Positions 35,501-44,527 of a stretch of 59,083 nt of DNA are shown here, piece after piece. Positions within the stretch are counted from its first letter, which is position 1; each line of letters opens with the position of its first letter. The translations under genes and the position numbers were made by a program. Source of the DNA: a virus; IMG/VR virus record IMGVR_UViG_3300042731_000588, positions 1 through 59,083 of that record, one strand, 5' to 3'. A model generated the notes under the pieces. It did not search any database and was not told where the DNA came from. It saw nothing but the letters and a program-made list of their open reading frames with translations.

Positions 35501-38500
35501 TAACTAACGAGGAGTATAATAAAGAAGTAACTACTTCGCTAGATACTTATCAAAGAGAGTTAGATAAGATTTTTGAAGAAGGAGAGCCTACTGCACCAGA
35601 TGCTATCATAACAGCTGAAGATACTCAGGCAGATATGTTAGAATTTGAGAAGCAATCCCCTAAGCTTAAGTTTGCTAGAAAACTACTTAGAGCTACAAGA
35701 AATTTTAGAGGCACTACAGACTTTATTGACTCGCCTATGCGAGTTGTGTTTTATAAAACTGCAGCTCAATTAAAAGAACTAGAAACCCTAGTTGAAGGAA
35801 GAACAGAAGAAGTGCCAGGTGGTTATTATGATATAGACTCTAATACCATAATACTTAGTGAAGAGACTGCTCCAGAAAGAGTTCTGGTTCACGAGTTTGT
35901 TCATCCAATAGCTAAAAGAATTTTAATTAACAACACAGAGCTCGCAAACAAACTTGAGCAAGAAGCCTTGCAAATACCAGGTATTAAAAAGTTTGTGAGT
36001 CAATATTTAGGTGAAGAGGATGTTAAAAACGTAATGCAGGAGGAAGCTGTTGTTGATGCTATAGCTAGAGCAGCACTTAAATCTTTAAAAGAAAAGAGAA
36101 CAATACCTCAGCGAATCAAAGACTTCTTCATGAGAATCCTTGATGCTTTAGGATTAGACAAGGGGATTGTAATCGGAGATAATAAATCTAACTTAGAAGA
36201 CTTTATTAAGAATATAAGTGAAGCATTCGCTACAGGAAGACAAATAAGAGACGTAGGTGTAGTAGCTAGGATAGACATAAAAGGTGTGCCTATCAATAAG
36301 ATTAAGGTAAGAAACAGGACAGAGATTATAGATAATGTTCCAATTATTGAACTATCAAGTATAGCAGGCAACACAATGGAGCCGATAGTCTATGACAACT
36401 TACGCACTGGAGATGTAGAGTATACTAACCCTATCACTAGAAATAAGACTGTTAAGAAAGACCTTATGGGAGGGGTACTACATCCATTCCTGAGACCTGT
36501 AAATGAAGCAGGAATCGTAGCAGCGTTTGCTGGTTTAGGTAAGGCAGTAGGTGTACTTAAGAAGATAAACTCAAACAACATTCAAAAGCTTGGATTGTTC
36601 TTGTCATCTAAAGAATCTTCTCTGTATGCAAACAGAGAGATTCGAGATATGATATTCGGAGAAGAGGGCATAGTAGAAGATATATTAAAATCTTTTGATG
36701 TCAATCAGTTTATGTCTGATTTATCAGATGCATTGTTATACACAGGAAAAAACCCAATATACGCTAAGTTCCAATCAGATGTAAAAGCAATGACTTCTCT
36801 TCAGGAGCTTACTGATTATGTTTCTGGTATGGACTTTGCAACGTACAGACAATTCTTCTTACTAGTATTCCCAGATGTTACAGGTACTCCACGTAAGAGT
36901 GTTATGCAGAACACTTATGGTATGCCTACTCGAGGACAACTCGTATCGCTCGCATCGGAAGACATAACTACCGAGGCTAAGGAAGGAGACTTAGTAACTG
37001 TAGTTACTCCAGGCAAAGTGCTGTTTGTAAATGAAGCAGAGTTTGGTAAAGTAAGTCGTCAAACTATTTCTCAGCTTGAAGAGATAGGAGTAGAGGTAAG
37101 AAAAATGCCTAAGGCTGCAGAGCATAAAGCTTATCCTTTTGCTATTAGCGGTAAGGCTGATGGTGTTGTTGAAGCGTTTGTAAACGCAAGAGATATACTT
37201 CCTAGTATTCCTTTAGACGCAACTAACGTGTACTACTATGCGGAGCGTAGAGGAGCTGATGTAGTAGAAGAAGTTACTTTGGAAGGAGTCGAAGCTAGAC
37301 CTTTCGTTGAAGATGATGTTACTCAATCAAGAGTAACTGCTGCACCTATACGTGTATTCCCAGAGTTCTTCGCTGAAAAATACAAAGGCAATAACCCTAC
37401 CGTAAAAGATATCATTGATATTAAGAACGGAAAAATATTTAAAACCTACAGAAAGAAATTTATTGATGCAGCTAAGATGTTTAATCTTACCGTATCTAAT
37501 CTTACAACCAATATTGGTATATGGGAAGGTGCTCTTGAATACTCTAACAACCTAGATGTAAAAGGTAATGCTGGAGATATTCGAGCCTTCGCTGCTTATA
37601 TGGGATTGGTAGCTGAACCACAAGAAGCTACTATAGTATCTAGAGTCAAAGAAGGCGGAGAATCTACATCAATAGATATAGTATTTAAGAACGAGAAAGA
37701 CGCTGTTAAAGCTGTTACTGATTTAAGAGCTGAAGGTGTTATTGGATTGTCTTATGATACTGATAGAAGAATAATTACTATCTTCGCTCAAGACGGAGAC
37801 GTACAAAGAGTAAAATCATTTTATGAAACCTACAAATCAAAAATCCAATCTACAGAGTTCTACGAAGCCGATGTCGACTTCATCTCAGAAGGAGACTATG
37901 AAACAATTCTTAGAGAGTATCGGAGCAAAGAACAAAACCAAGGAGCTGGAAGGAAAGACCTTCGTGACGCAATCACCGAAGTATTAGGTCAATCCCCTAT
38001 TCGTCCTTTCGGACAATCTCTTGCTCAAATTAAGCACACGAAAGCTACAAGGCAGAACATCATACGTCCTGCTGAATCAATTCAACAAGAATTTAAGAAA
38101 CGACTAACTCCAAGAAGAGTTGGTTCTATGTATTATGGTAAGTTAGGAATACTAACTACTGTAGATATTAATGAGCTTGGGGGATTGATAAACCCCAACA
38201 CAGGTGCTACTATAGGCTTAGACTTAGTTAAGGAATATAACAAGGTAGTGCCAGAGCTAGTTAGACAAGTAATGCCGTTGCCTAAGCAACTAGAGCCTGC
38301 ACTTCAATTAGCAGAGAAAATCAGAGAAGCTCTAGATTTTACTACTCACGACAAGGTAGTAGAATACGCTCGCATATTACTCGCATCTATAGATGAAGAC
38401 CCAGCTGGATACACATCTGACCAAGAAGCAATCGATGCAATACGTGATGCGTTTATTGAGTTTGACGTACAAGAGTTTACTGAAACTGATTTAGAGTTTG

Positions 38501-41500
38501 TTAAAGAAAACATATCTGAGATTAGAGGATACGCTTCAGAAGTATACTTGAGCGGACTGAAGAACACTAAGTTCTCAGACCGAATGACAGGAACTAAATA
38601 CGAAGGAAGAGAAGCTCTAGTTAAGAATGATATTGTGCGTTCTGCTACAGAGATATTACTACAACAAAGAGATGAGCTCGCTGCTGCAGGATATAAGAAG
38701 ATTAGTGTAGAACAACTAGACCTTACAGATACTCACATGGAGGCTATCGCTGAGAAGCTAGACGGAGGTGAGGACTTTGTAAAGATTCTTAAATCAAACA
38801 GAAAGTCTATAACTAACATGGCTCGAAACGACCTACGAAACAAGAATGTTGTTTCTGGTTTAGTAGAATCATCTAAGAGATACTTCCAGAGAGGTATCCC
38901 AAGAAAATATATTCAGGGAGATATTTATGCGAGTGAGAAAGTTCTAGACAAGATACTAGCTATCATCAAGCCTAAGTTCTCTGAGACTGAGATAAAAGTC
39001 CTGGAGGATTACATGGAGTACAGCGAGGTGCGTAGACTTTTCCAAACAATACAATCATTACAGCACGGATACCTACCGCCAATGGCTTACGGCATCATTA
39101 GAAAGTTTGAGGCTGCAGTAAATGCTGTTGAGTTAGCAGATAAGGTTGGAAACATGAGCATCATGGTAGATGCGAATGGGAGACTTATCAAAGAGCGAGT
39201 AGCTGTTCGTGAAGCGAGAGAGCTTACTACTCCATCAGAAGAACTAACTAAGTCTGAGATGGATGCTCTTCAAAAGAGAACCACTACTGGTGCTATGCCT
39301 TTCTTCAAGCGTCAAGTAGATAAGGTTATTCCTATTCTATACAATCAGATATCAAAATCATTCTCAGTTATCGAGTCTCAGAGAGAGATAGATATTGCTA
39401 AGTACAATGAGAAGTTTGCGAAGGTAAAACCTATTGCAAGATTCGAAGGTACACAGTATACTAATTCAGACGTGAACATGCTTGGGCACATGTACCTTAT
39501 TGAGAAGCAGTACTTATCTAACCCAGGTTCTAATAAAGTCCCTAAACTATATGAGTCTTTAATTGCTTCAATCAAGAACAAGAACAACGTAGAGAATAAT
39601 AGATACTTAGAATTATTTGAAGACTTTAAGCTAGAAAACAATACACTTGATATCCAGAAAGTAGAACGCTTCTTAAAATTCATGGGAGCAATGACGGGTG
39701 CTACTAAAGAATCTGGGATGGGGATTATAGACTTTGTATCTAAAAGAATGCGAGACAGTAGAGACAGAGTTAGACACCTACAAGAGTTCCAAAACAAAAC
39801 ACAAGTAGAAGTATTTGATAACTATATATATGTAGCTACGAAAGAGAATGCTAATACAGGAGAAGTGAAAGCAGATATGATTGAGTCGTTACTCAATACA
39901 GATAGTGCTAACACTCTAGGTTTTGCCAAGACAAGTATTAGTCGTCAGTCATACCGAAATACAGATGGTACTTTAAGAAAACTACAGGGTGGTAGAGAGC
40001 CTGTGTTTGATTTAATGTTTGCTGCTAACTACGCAACTAACGAAGTACTATCAGCATATCACTTAGGGGAAGAGTTTAGAAACATACAAGCTCAACTAAA
40101 CATACTCGCTAAGCTTGGAGATGCCGAGACTCAAGTACTCGCAGTGGCACTTAAGAATGATATCAGACAACGTATCATTAATAGCTTTGAGTACAAGATG
40201 GATAGACCAACCAATATGGCAGAGAGGTTTATCCAGAAGATGTTAGCAGGTACGTATACTACATACCTCGCATCAGCGAGAAGGTTTATAGAATTATTCT
40301 CAAACGCTGCTTTAGTTTCGATAGCTAGTCCTACAGTAGCTAGAGCTATGGTTCTTAATTCTAAAGAGAACATAGGTAATGCTACAATGAATGAGACAAG
40401 AACTATCATGGATAAGATAGGCTCTGCTCACAGAGAGCGTTTCAATAAGACAGGTAAAGCTTTCTACTCTGCGGAGGGGATTGGGGCTGAAAGAATCACT
40501 GGAGCAAAACAAACTCCTAGTATATGGGATAAGGTTAGGAAGAAAGACGGTGAGTTCAGAGAGGCATACGTAGCATTTAAGAATGCTATGAATAGACTTG
40601 GTGAAATACAAACAGGCATCAAGAACTTTGGAGATAAGATTGTTAGAATGTCCGATACCAAGATTGGAGCGGTAGCATGGAACGCAATCTTCAAGGAAAG
40701 ATTCCAGGAGATAACTGGAATTGAGTATAGCTCAGCAATGCTTACAGACGCAGACTTGTTTATTCAGAATAGACTCGCAATGAAAGAAGCGGGTAACTAC
40801 GCTGATGTATTCCTTAAAGAAAGTTTTGCAGGTGGAGCTTTTGATATGAATCAAAAAGCTCTTAGAAATAAAGGTACTATGAAGTACTTACAGAATATGT
40901 TCAGAACCTTCAGAACGTTCTACTACGAATCAAACCGTAATGCAGTAAGAAGTTTGCTTGATGGTCGTTTCGGTATTGAAGGTGGAACGATGACTAAAGA
41001 AGAAGCTGCTAGAAGATTAGCGGGTGCGAGTGCAGCGAGTATTATCTATGCAGTTGGAACTAGTCACCTAATGAGCCTGCTATGGCAGCAATTATTCTTA
41101 GGTGTTGGACTCGCAGATGAGGAAGAGGAAAGAGAGTGGACGACTGCAGCTAAGCAAGCGGTTGCTGAATTTGTTTTATTATCAAGTATAGGTAGAGCAC
41201 CTGCTATCGGATATGGTTTAGTGTCTGGTGCGGTGAGAGGAACTATTAGATATATGGACCAAGAAGACTTAACTGTGCTAGAAGGATTGAATAAATTCGC
41301 ACAGAGATTATCTGGTTCTAACTTCCTACTTAGACAGACAGTTCCTATTATTGGAGAACCCGTAATGCTTGCTAAGAAATCTGTTGAAACTGCATTAGAT
41401 GCAGCTCAAGGTGAATTAGAAAAAGAAGATGCACAAGAACTATTCTTAGAAATCTTAAAGACAGCAGTCATCTATCAAGGTATTCCTTTCTCTGGAGACA

Positions 41501-41595
41501 TCATGTCTGGCTTATATACACTTCAACGTATGAACGAAGAAGAAAAGAAACCTAAGAAAAGAAAGAAGCCTAAGTTTAAAAGCGTAATAGACTAA
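32560..41595 (+). CDS. Giant internal virion protein with HExxH metalloprotease motif
   Basis: The 3011-residue product opens with the Y-D-L-G-S-F-D-E-F motif frequent in giant phage virion proteins. Hydrophobic segments lie near residues 375-395 and 440-458. A small domain at about 690-780 begins G-L-Y-S-G-K-V, a long coiled coil spans about 811-927, and H-E-F-V-H at 1111-1115 is a zinc metallopeptidase motif. The C-terminal 400 residues, with a hydrophobic stretch in S-I-I-Y-A-V-G-T-S-H-L-M-S-L-L-W, resemble the LPD38-type region of large polyvalent proteins. It is probably ejected into the host, where the protease may act on host targets. Individual domains beyond HExxH were judged by eye. 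Confidence 0.7.
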   Translation: MDRLESLYGALSAKYDLGSFDEFKTKLEDPEKRKALYEFASNDFELGDFDSFSLKIEDSFKKKEDGESLSQEDTSVGDDLMGFYEKSSADAFKDYRKKTIDKYSEVIKKDPTFSAIADNINASLKRRYNRLVDSYLYNPSFDRNNPEAIAQANKEIEQQFKEMRKNAFNENEEYKALLDKYDAELKDVITSEYQARLRDEGRDIADVQKEASLKSMSSTIHPFMGILSSTAKGEGIISAFGDAIVYKIPQAFQAYDLADDSQRYNKLSNSLKELEDMDANQPVYLSEKGNYMKVTQKEGIDIPQESNFGTLMTASEAASVVRDMSDVKLKEISPKLESALELNEFVNRISQTKGLTEDMSFGNIMRNIAEQVPNMAVAVVAPVIGTTILEAGNTYIEQIIEIARQEKGDDYTTQDVLDIVERGDDGAALSQSSGVISGGLDVIGLAGITSVILTPVKSLGKQILKQGIKEGIKKIGKTKAAEIGLGIAKSGFWEGVTEGLQGANMQFSKIETVERATGTRLDFDWKPVMEEALMGGIMGGVFGGVGTTFNVLTDNNTTGLPEDDITLAAVSEDKTYFDGSEAITRKQATQRVKRATTLKELEKVRVKNDEALTAQIEAKRAELEAAAPEVTVETEAQVAPEAIIETEDTFTHQTRSEEAIRNWANSGQLVGKNEDIATFDERVPKTLTEKADKQGFNRQSPNFQRGGLYSGKVNEGVKFVITAKGDENFIPSRQFLNVESFEQSEGIGTLKPDSRNIDNFDLYKVNEDGTLTKQEWSQYKTTEEAAPEVAPEVAPEVMTAEDKPVEKAKPTKTPEMEELESEIAQIESDIETYEIEVENTQEEIDIEKGNLKEAIADIDARIKEVRASKKTAAAKRDAIEELKAEKQDIKDDNASLIQGYKEDIKNAKREAKKAANRAKRLSTKLEGLAPVQPTAEPVAESTKKVVGTIEVEEDEVAYSPIKQTLVNEIQALDNQLKAKFITNEEYNKEVTTSLDTYQRELDKIFEEGEPTAPDAIITAEDTQADMLEFEKQSPKLKFARKLLRATRNFRGTTDFIDSPMRVVFYKTAAQLKELETLVEGRTEEVPGGYYDIDSNTIILSEETAPERVLVHEFVHPIAKRILINNTELANKLEQEALQIPGIKKFVSQYLGEEDVKNVMQEEAVVDAIARAALKSLKEKRTIPQRIKDFFMRILDALGLDKGIVIGDNKSNLEDFIKNISEAFATGRQIRDVGVVARIDIKGVPINKIKVRNRTEIIDNVPIIELSSIAGNTMEPIVYDNLRTGDVEYTNPITRNKTVKKDLMGGVLHPFLRPVNEAGIVAAFAGLGKAVGVLKKINSNNIQKLGLFLSSKESSLYANREIRDMIFGEEGIVEDILKSFDVNQFMSDLSDALLYTGKNPIYAKFQSDVKAMTSLQELTDYVSGMDFATYRQFFLLVFPDVTGTPRKSVMQNTYGMPTRGQLVSLASEDITTEAKEGDLVTVVTPGKVLFVNEAEFGKVSRQTISQLEEIGVEVRKMPKAAEHKAYPFAISGKADGVVEAFVNARDILPSIPLDATNVYYYAERRGADVVEEVTLEGVEARPFVEDDVTQSRVTAAPIRVFPEFFAEKYKGNNPTVKDIIDIKNGKIFKTYRKKFIDAAKMFNLTVSNLTTNIGIWEGALEYSNNLDVKGNAGDIRAFAAYMGLVAEPQEATIVSRVKEGGESTSIDIVFKNEKDAVKAVTDLRAEGVIGLSYDTDRRIITIFAQDGDVQRVKSFYETYKSKIQSTEFYEADVDFISEGDYETILREYRSKEQNQGAGRKDLRDAITEVLGQSPIRPFGQSLAQIKHTKATRQNIIRPAESIQQEFKKRLTPRRVGSMYYGKLGILTTVDINELGGLINPNTGATIGLDLVKEYNKVVPELVRQVMPLPKQLEPALQLAEKIREALDFTTHDKVVEYARILLASIDEDPAGYTSDQEAIDAIRDAFIEFDVQEFTETDLEFVKENISEIRGYASEVYLSGLKNTKFSDRMTGTKYEGREALVKNDIVRSATEILLQQRDELAAAGYKKISVEQLDLTDTHMEAIAEKLDGGEDFVKILKSNRKSITNMARNDLRNKNVVSGLVESSKRYFQRGIPRKYIQGDIYASEKVLDKILAIIKPKFSETEIKVLEDYMEYSEVRRLFQTIQSLQHGYLPPMAYGIIRKFEAAVNAVELADKVGNMSIMVDANGRLIKERVAVREARELTTPSEELTKSEMDALQKRTTTGAMPFFKRQVDKVIPILYNQISKSFSVIESQREIDIAKYNEKFAKVKPIARFEGTQYTNSDVNMLGHMYLIEKQYLSNPGSNKVPKLYESLIASIKNKNNVENNRYLELFEDFKLENNTLDIQKVERFLKFMGAMTGATKESGMGIIDFVSKRMRDSRDRVRHLQEFQNKTQVEVFDNYIYVATKENANTGEVKADMIESLLNTDSANTLGFAKTSISRQSYRNTDGTLRKLQGGREPVFDLMFAANYATNEVLSAYHLGEEFRNIQAQLNILAKLGDAETQVLAVALKNDIRQRIINSFEYKMDRPTNMAERFIQKMLAGTYTTYLASARRFIELFSNAALVSIASPTVARAMVLNSKENIGNATMNETRTIMDKIGSAHRERFNKTGKAFYSAEGIGAERITGAKQTPSIWDKVRKKDGEFREAYVAFKNAMNRLGEIQTGIKNFGDKIVRMSDTKIGAVAWNAIFKERFQEITGIEYSSAMLTDADLFIQNRLAMKEAGNYADVFLKESFAGGAFDMNQKALRNKGTMKYLQNMFRTFRTFYYESNRNAVRSLLDGRFGIEGGTMTKEEAARRLAGASAASIIYAVGTSHLMSLLWQQLFLGVGLADEEEEREWTTAAKQAVAEFVLLSSIGRAPAIGYGLVSGAVRGTIRYMDQEDLTVLEGLNKFAQRLSGSNFLLRQTVPIIGEPVMLAKKSVETALDAAQGELEKEDAQELFLEILKTAVIYQGIPFSGDIMSGLYTLQRMNEEEKKPKKRKKPKFKSVID

Positions 41596-41596
41596 G

Positions 41597-42061
41597 ATGA
41601 AACTATCAAAGAATCTATCGTTATCAGAAGTGGTTAAATCTAATACTGCTACTCGCTTGGGGATTGACAATACCCCTAACGAAAAGATAATAGCTAACCT
41701 AAAGCAAACAGCAGAGTGTATCTTCCAACCTATACGAGAATACTTTGAGTGTCCAATCTATATCTCATCAGGATACAGGTCTCCTGGTTTGAACCGTGCA
41801 ATCGGTGGAAGCGAGACAAGCGAGCATTGTTTTGGATTCGCTTTAGACCTCGACCAAGACAACCGAAACTCACCCATTACTAACGCTATGATATTCAATA
41901 TGATTAAGAAATATCTAGAGTTTAACCAGCTAATATGGGAGTTCGGAGACGACACTAATCCTGACTGGGTGCATGTAAGTTACCAGAAGGGAAATAACAA
42001 AAACAAGGTGTTGCGAGCAGTGCGAGTAGATGGTAAGACCTCGTACCTGCCGTTCGAATAA
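41597..42061 (+). CDS. Endolysin, M15-family peptidoglycan peptidase
   Basis: The 154-residue protein has the M15 zinc-peptidase core: S-S-G-Y-R-S-P-G-L-N (57-66), H77 and D84 as zinc ligands in S-E-H-C-F-G-F-A-L-D-L-D, and H126 in D-W-V-H-V-S-Y. Such enzymes cut peptide bonds in the cell wall (D-Ala-D-Ala carboxypeptidase or L-Ala-D-Glu peptidase types). There is no signal peptide, so it needs the holin, as expected of the first gene of a lysis cassette ending at 44960. It starts one base after the giant virion gene. Confidence 0.85.
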   Translation: MKLSKNLSLSEVVKSNTATRLGIDNTPNEKIIANLKQTAECIFQPIREYFECPIYISSGYRSPGLNRAIGGSETSEHCFGFALDLDQDNRNSPITNAMIFNMIKKYLEFNQLIWEFGDDTNPDWVHVSYQKGNNKNKVLRAVRVDGKTSYLPFE

Positions 42062-42101
42062 ATACGACTACAACTACATATCTTTATAAAAAATAAACGG
42101 T

Positions 42102-42536
42102 ATGTCAGATAGAAACAACACTATCAAGCTAAATAAAAAGTACGGCTCTAGATTTACCCCAGAGAAAAATCTAAAGACTGCTGCTGATTGGAAGAAGTAT
42201 AACGATGCAATCATTGCTAGAGAGAAAGCAAAACAAAAGCCAAGAGTAGAAACTCTTAGCCCTGTTACTGTTGCTTCTGATTCGAAGAAAATAGAAACAA
42301 GACCTAGGGCTAAACGTCTTAATGCAATCAAGAAAGATGTTGCTGTTAGTCCTATCGCTGCTCCTGTAGCTGGTAAAATTACTAAGCGAGCTACTACTAA
42401 AACCGCTAAACAAAAGAAAGCTGCTCAAAAAGGAGCTAACATTAGAAAGAAAGGTATGGATGCTTTGAAAGCAGGTAAGCTACGTAAAGCTAAGAGATTG
42501 TCTAGAAGATATCAGAACCAAAAAAAGAAGATGTAG
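42102..42536 (+). CDS. Very basic Lys/Ala-rich protein, function unknown
   Basis: A 144-residue protein dominated by Lys, Arg and Ala, especially after residue 85 (runs of K-K, R-K and T-T-K). It could bind nucleic acid or an acidic polymer. TATCTTTA (42079-42086) lies 16 nt before the start and resembles the element before gene 950. No family is recognised. It sits between endolysin and membrane genes. Confidence 0.55.
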   Translation: MSDRNNTIKLNKKYGSRFTPEKNLKTAADWKKYNDAIIAREKAKQKPRVETLSPVTVASDSKKIETRPRAKRLNAIKKDVAVSPIAAPVAGKITKRATTKTAKQKKAAQKGANIRKKGMDALKAGKLRKAKRLSRRYQNQKKKM

Positions 42537-42537
42537 T

Positions 42538-42798
42538 ATGAATGCAAAGAAATTAAAGATGGCACAAGATGCCTTCAGTGAAATGATGAAGGAAGCCAAG
42601 CCAGATGCGAAGGCTTTCCAAGATGATTTTAATCAGCTCGCTAAGAAGATTACAATGCTTGAGCCATACATTGCTAACAAGAAAGAGATAAGCTCTTACA
42701 TGGCTTCTAAGATGGAGCAGGCACTAGATAATATTTCTATTGTATATTCGATGTGTAAGAACGACCACGAAATGAACTATACATCTTATGAAGGTTAG
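42538..42798 (+). CDS. Small helical protein of 86 aa, function unknown
   Basis: A charged helical protein rich in Lys, Met, Ala and Asp with no recognised motif and no membrane segment. It starts one base after the basic gene and overlaps the small membrane gene 42788 by 11 bp, so it is part of the same coupled series. Confidence 0.5.
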   Translation: MNAKKLKMAQDAFSEMMKEAKPDAKAFQDDFNQLAKKITMLEPYIANKKEISSYMASKMEQALDNISIVYSMCKNDHEMNYTSYEG

Positions 42799-42916
42799 AA
42801 GCTTTTTAAACAAGGGGATGGTTGCCCTAGGAATCAGCTATATTTTTATGTCAAATACCTTGGTACTCGAACTACTTTTTGTTACATTAGAGTTCGACTT
42901 TACCAAGAATGCCTAA
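42788..42916 (+). CDS. Small membrane protein of 42 aa
   Basis: ATG at 42788 to TAA at 42914 encodes a short protein with a basic N terminus (M-K-V-R-S-F-L-N-K) and one hydrophobic helix from about residue 11 to 37. It overlaps the preceding gene by 11 bp and the following one by 8 bp, filling what would otherwise be a gap. This tight nesting in a lysis region supports it as real. It may be a holin, antiholin or similar membrane factor. Confidence 0.6.
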   Translation: MKVRSFLNKGMVALGISYIFMSNTLVLELLFVTLEFDFTKNA

Positions 42917-43169
42917 GAAACAATCCAGACAGCCTTCCACTTACTTTCATCCTAAATACCACGAGGCTATATCTTGGTGCTTCGCTAATGAAATCAAGAT
43001 AACACTACAGCCTACACAGTCTGGTCCATATCCACCTTGCCATATTGTAATACACAACGGACAGACCAATAACATCTCTCCCGAAGCGTACCCTCAAGAC
43101 GGTAGACTACACGACAAGGTGACTCAGCTTTATATTTACTATTGGGAGAAGTACTCTGGTCAAGAGTAA
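42909..43169 (+). CDS. Small protein of 86 aa, function unknown
   Basis: A soluble-looking protein with scattered Tyr, His, Pro and Gln and two Cys residues. The N terminus is basic, and no family is recognised. It overlaps the small membrane gene by 8 bp. Confidence 0.5.
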   Translation: MPKKQSRQPSTYFHPKYHEAISWCFANEIKITLQPTQSGPYPPCHIVIHNGQTNNISPEAYPQDGRLHDKVTQLYIYYWEKYSGQE

Positions 43170-43197
43170 GTTACTCGCATATCCATATCTTTGACGT

Positions 43198-43308
43198 ATG
43201 GAGAAGCATCCAATATTTGATACAGTAGAGTTCAAGGAACTTCCTTGGTGCAAACGTTTGTGGATTCGCATCAAGGTTGCATTCATTGAAACAATCTCAA
43301 TGCTATGA
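43198..43308 (+). CDS. Small basic protein of 36 aa
   Basis: ATG at 43198 to TGA at 43306 encodes 36 residues with an amphipathic basic C-terminal part (W-C-K-R-L-W-I-R-I-K-V-A-F-I). It overlaps the next gene by 4 bp (ATGA), the classical sign of coupled translation. TATCTTTG, a perfect match to the -7 consensus, lies a few bases before the start, too close for a usual leader. The gene is supported by arrangement only. Confidence 0.5.
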   Translation: MEKHPIFDTVEFKELPWCKRLWIRIKVAFIETISML

Positions 43309-43688
43309 GAAGTAAAGGAATTAAAAGATTTAAAGAAATTTTCTGGTTCTCAGATAGTGAACCTAATGAAGTTCTAATCGCATTCTGCCACATACTATGC
43401 TTACCTGCAGCACTAATCTCTGAGTTCGACACGCCATCTGTGTTATTTATACTTGGTGCTATCGGAGCAGGAAGCTTTCAGTTATGGTCTGTTCTCTGGA
43501 ACGGAACTCTCAAGATGAGATTACTCGCAGTACAGATTGCTGCACTAATTGCGGTGATGACGGTTATCAATCTAAGCGTTGAAGGGTTAATGGTAGGTTC
43601 AAGAACGGGATGGGTAATCATTATGTTGTTTGCTTTTTGGAATGCAACAAGAGTGTTTAACGAAAAATTACAAAAAGATGGATGGTAG
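43305..43688 (+). CDS. Membrane protein with about four transmembrane helices
   Basis: The 127-residue product has hydrophobic segments near residues 22-40, 46-62, 71-90 and 100-116. Such multi-helix proteins in lysis cassettes often act as holins or antiholins; a 3TM holin-like protein is also encoded at 44520. It overlaps its neighbours on both sides (4 and 11 bp). The exact role cannot be read from the sequence. Confidence 0.6.
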   Translation: MRSKGIKRFKEIFWFSDSEPNEVLIAFCHILCLPAALISEFDTPSVLFILGAIGAGSFQLWSVLWNGTLKMRLLAVQIAALIAVMTVINLSVEGLMVGSRTGWVIIMLFAFWNATRVFNEKLQKDGW

Positions 43689-43992
43689 TGTAGTACAAAT
43701 CATATTAACTATCATAGGTGTTTTAGGTTCTGGTGCTATATGGAAGTACATGGAGACACGTATTAAAACCAAATCACAAGATAGGAAAGACGAACTTAAG
43801 AACTCAGACAGCGTGCAATACAGAGACGATTTAAAACATAGAGTACGAAATCTCGAAGCATTACTCTCACAGAACGGTGAAGAGAAGGATGAATTACGAG
43901 AGCAAGTATTACAACTAACAGCAGAAGTACATGCGTTGAGAGTCAAGGTTGATTTTCTTGAGAAGGAGAATGAACGACTTAAAAATAAATGA
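43678..43992 (+). CDS. Membrane-anchored coiled-coil protein, spanin-like
   Basis: With the start at 43678 the product is 104 residues: one N-terminal transmembrane helix (5-23) and a long coiled coil (45-104) in the periplasm if oriented N-in. This is the form of inner-membrane spanins (Rz-like), which help disrupt the outer membrane at lysis. An in-frame ATG at 43630 would add 16 polar residues and overlap the previous gene by far more, so I reject it. It precedes a second similar protein and a lipoprotein. Confidence 0.6.
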   Translation: MDGSVVQIILTIIGVLGSGAIWKYMETRIKTKSQDRKDELKNSDSVQYRDDLKHRVRNLEALLSQNGEEKDELREQVLQLTAEVHALRVKVDFLEKENERLKNK

Positions 43993-44270
43993 CAGCACCA
44001 AAGATAAACGATGATAGCTCGCTTTCGATTAATATTAAATGGCTTATACAAATCATTATATTGGTCGGGTCTGCTGTTTACATCTATCTCGGACTTGAGA
44101 ACAGAGTTAAGGAGGCAGAAGACGAAATAAGTAGCTTACGTTTTAATCAGAACAACTATGTCTTCCCAGATATAAGAACCTTAGAAAACGAGGTGCTAGA
44201 ATTTAAACTAGAAAGAGAGCGAGTCCGTAAGGATATAGCTCGACTTAAAGAGTTAATAAAAGAAAAATGA
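43989..44270 (+). CDS. Second membrane-anchored coiled-coil protein, spanin-like
   Basis: A 93-residue protein with a transmembrane helix near 17-35 (I-K-W-L-I-Q-I-I-I-L-V-G-S-A-V-Y-I-Y-L) and a C-terminal coiled coil (about 60-93). It is linked by ATGA overlaps to the previous gene and to the lipoprotein gene that follows. Either coiled-coil protein could be the inner-membrane spanin partner of the lipoprotein. Confidence 0.6.
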   Translation: MTAPKINDDSSLSINIKWLIQIIILVGSAVYIYLGLENRVKEAEDEISSLRFNQNNYVFPDIRTLENEVLEFKLERERVRKDIARLKELIKEK

Positions 44271-44527
44271 AAAAACTAACCCTTCTAATCTTCGTAGCAC
44301 TCGCATCATGTGCGAGCAGTCACGTAGTTAAGACTGAAGATATCACGGACAGAACGGAGTGGCTTGAATCAACAGATGATAATCCAATCATCAATGTAAT
44401 TCAGAAGCAATACTCTAACAACGATATTGAAATAGTCATCAAAAAAAAACTAACGACTGATTATGTTACCATAAGGTTAAGAGGTGGAAAGAAACTAATC
44501 TCCAAAACAACTGAACCAAATGGCTAA
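44267..44527 (+). CDS. Small lipoprotein, candidate outer-membrane spanin
   Basis: The 86-residue product starts with a signal peptide (K-K-L-T-L-L-I-F-V-A-L-A-S-C) with the lipobox L-A-S-C; Cys15 would be the lipidated N terminus. The mature part is short and polar. A lipoprotein directly after membrane-anchored coiled-coil proteins is the two-component spanin arrangement (Rz/Rz1), needed to fuse or disrupt the outer membrane of a Gram-negative host. Confidence 0.7.
   Translation: MKKLTLLIFVALASCASSHVVKTEDITDRTEWLESTDDNPIINVIQKQYSNNDIEIVIKKKLTTDYVTIRLRGGKKLISKTTEPNG

Noticed and set aside
42079-43193. TATCTTTA and TATCTTTG at 42079 and 43186 as definite promoters
   Set aside because: Neither has a -33 TTG at suitable distance, and the second lies too close to its start codon.
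43630-43992. Longer start for the coiled-coil membrane protein
   Set aside because: It adds a polar segment before the membrane helix and overlaps the previous gene by 59 bp; ATG 43678 fits the local overlap pattern.
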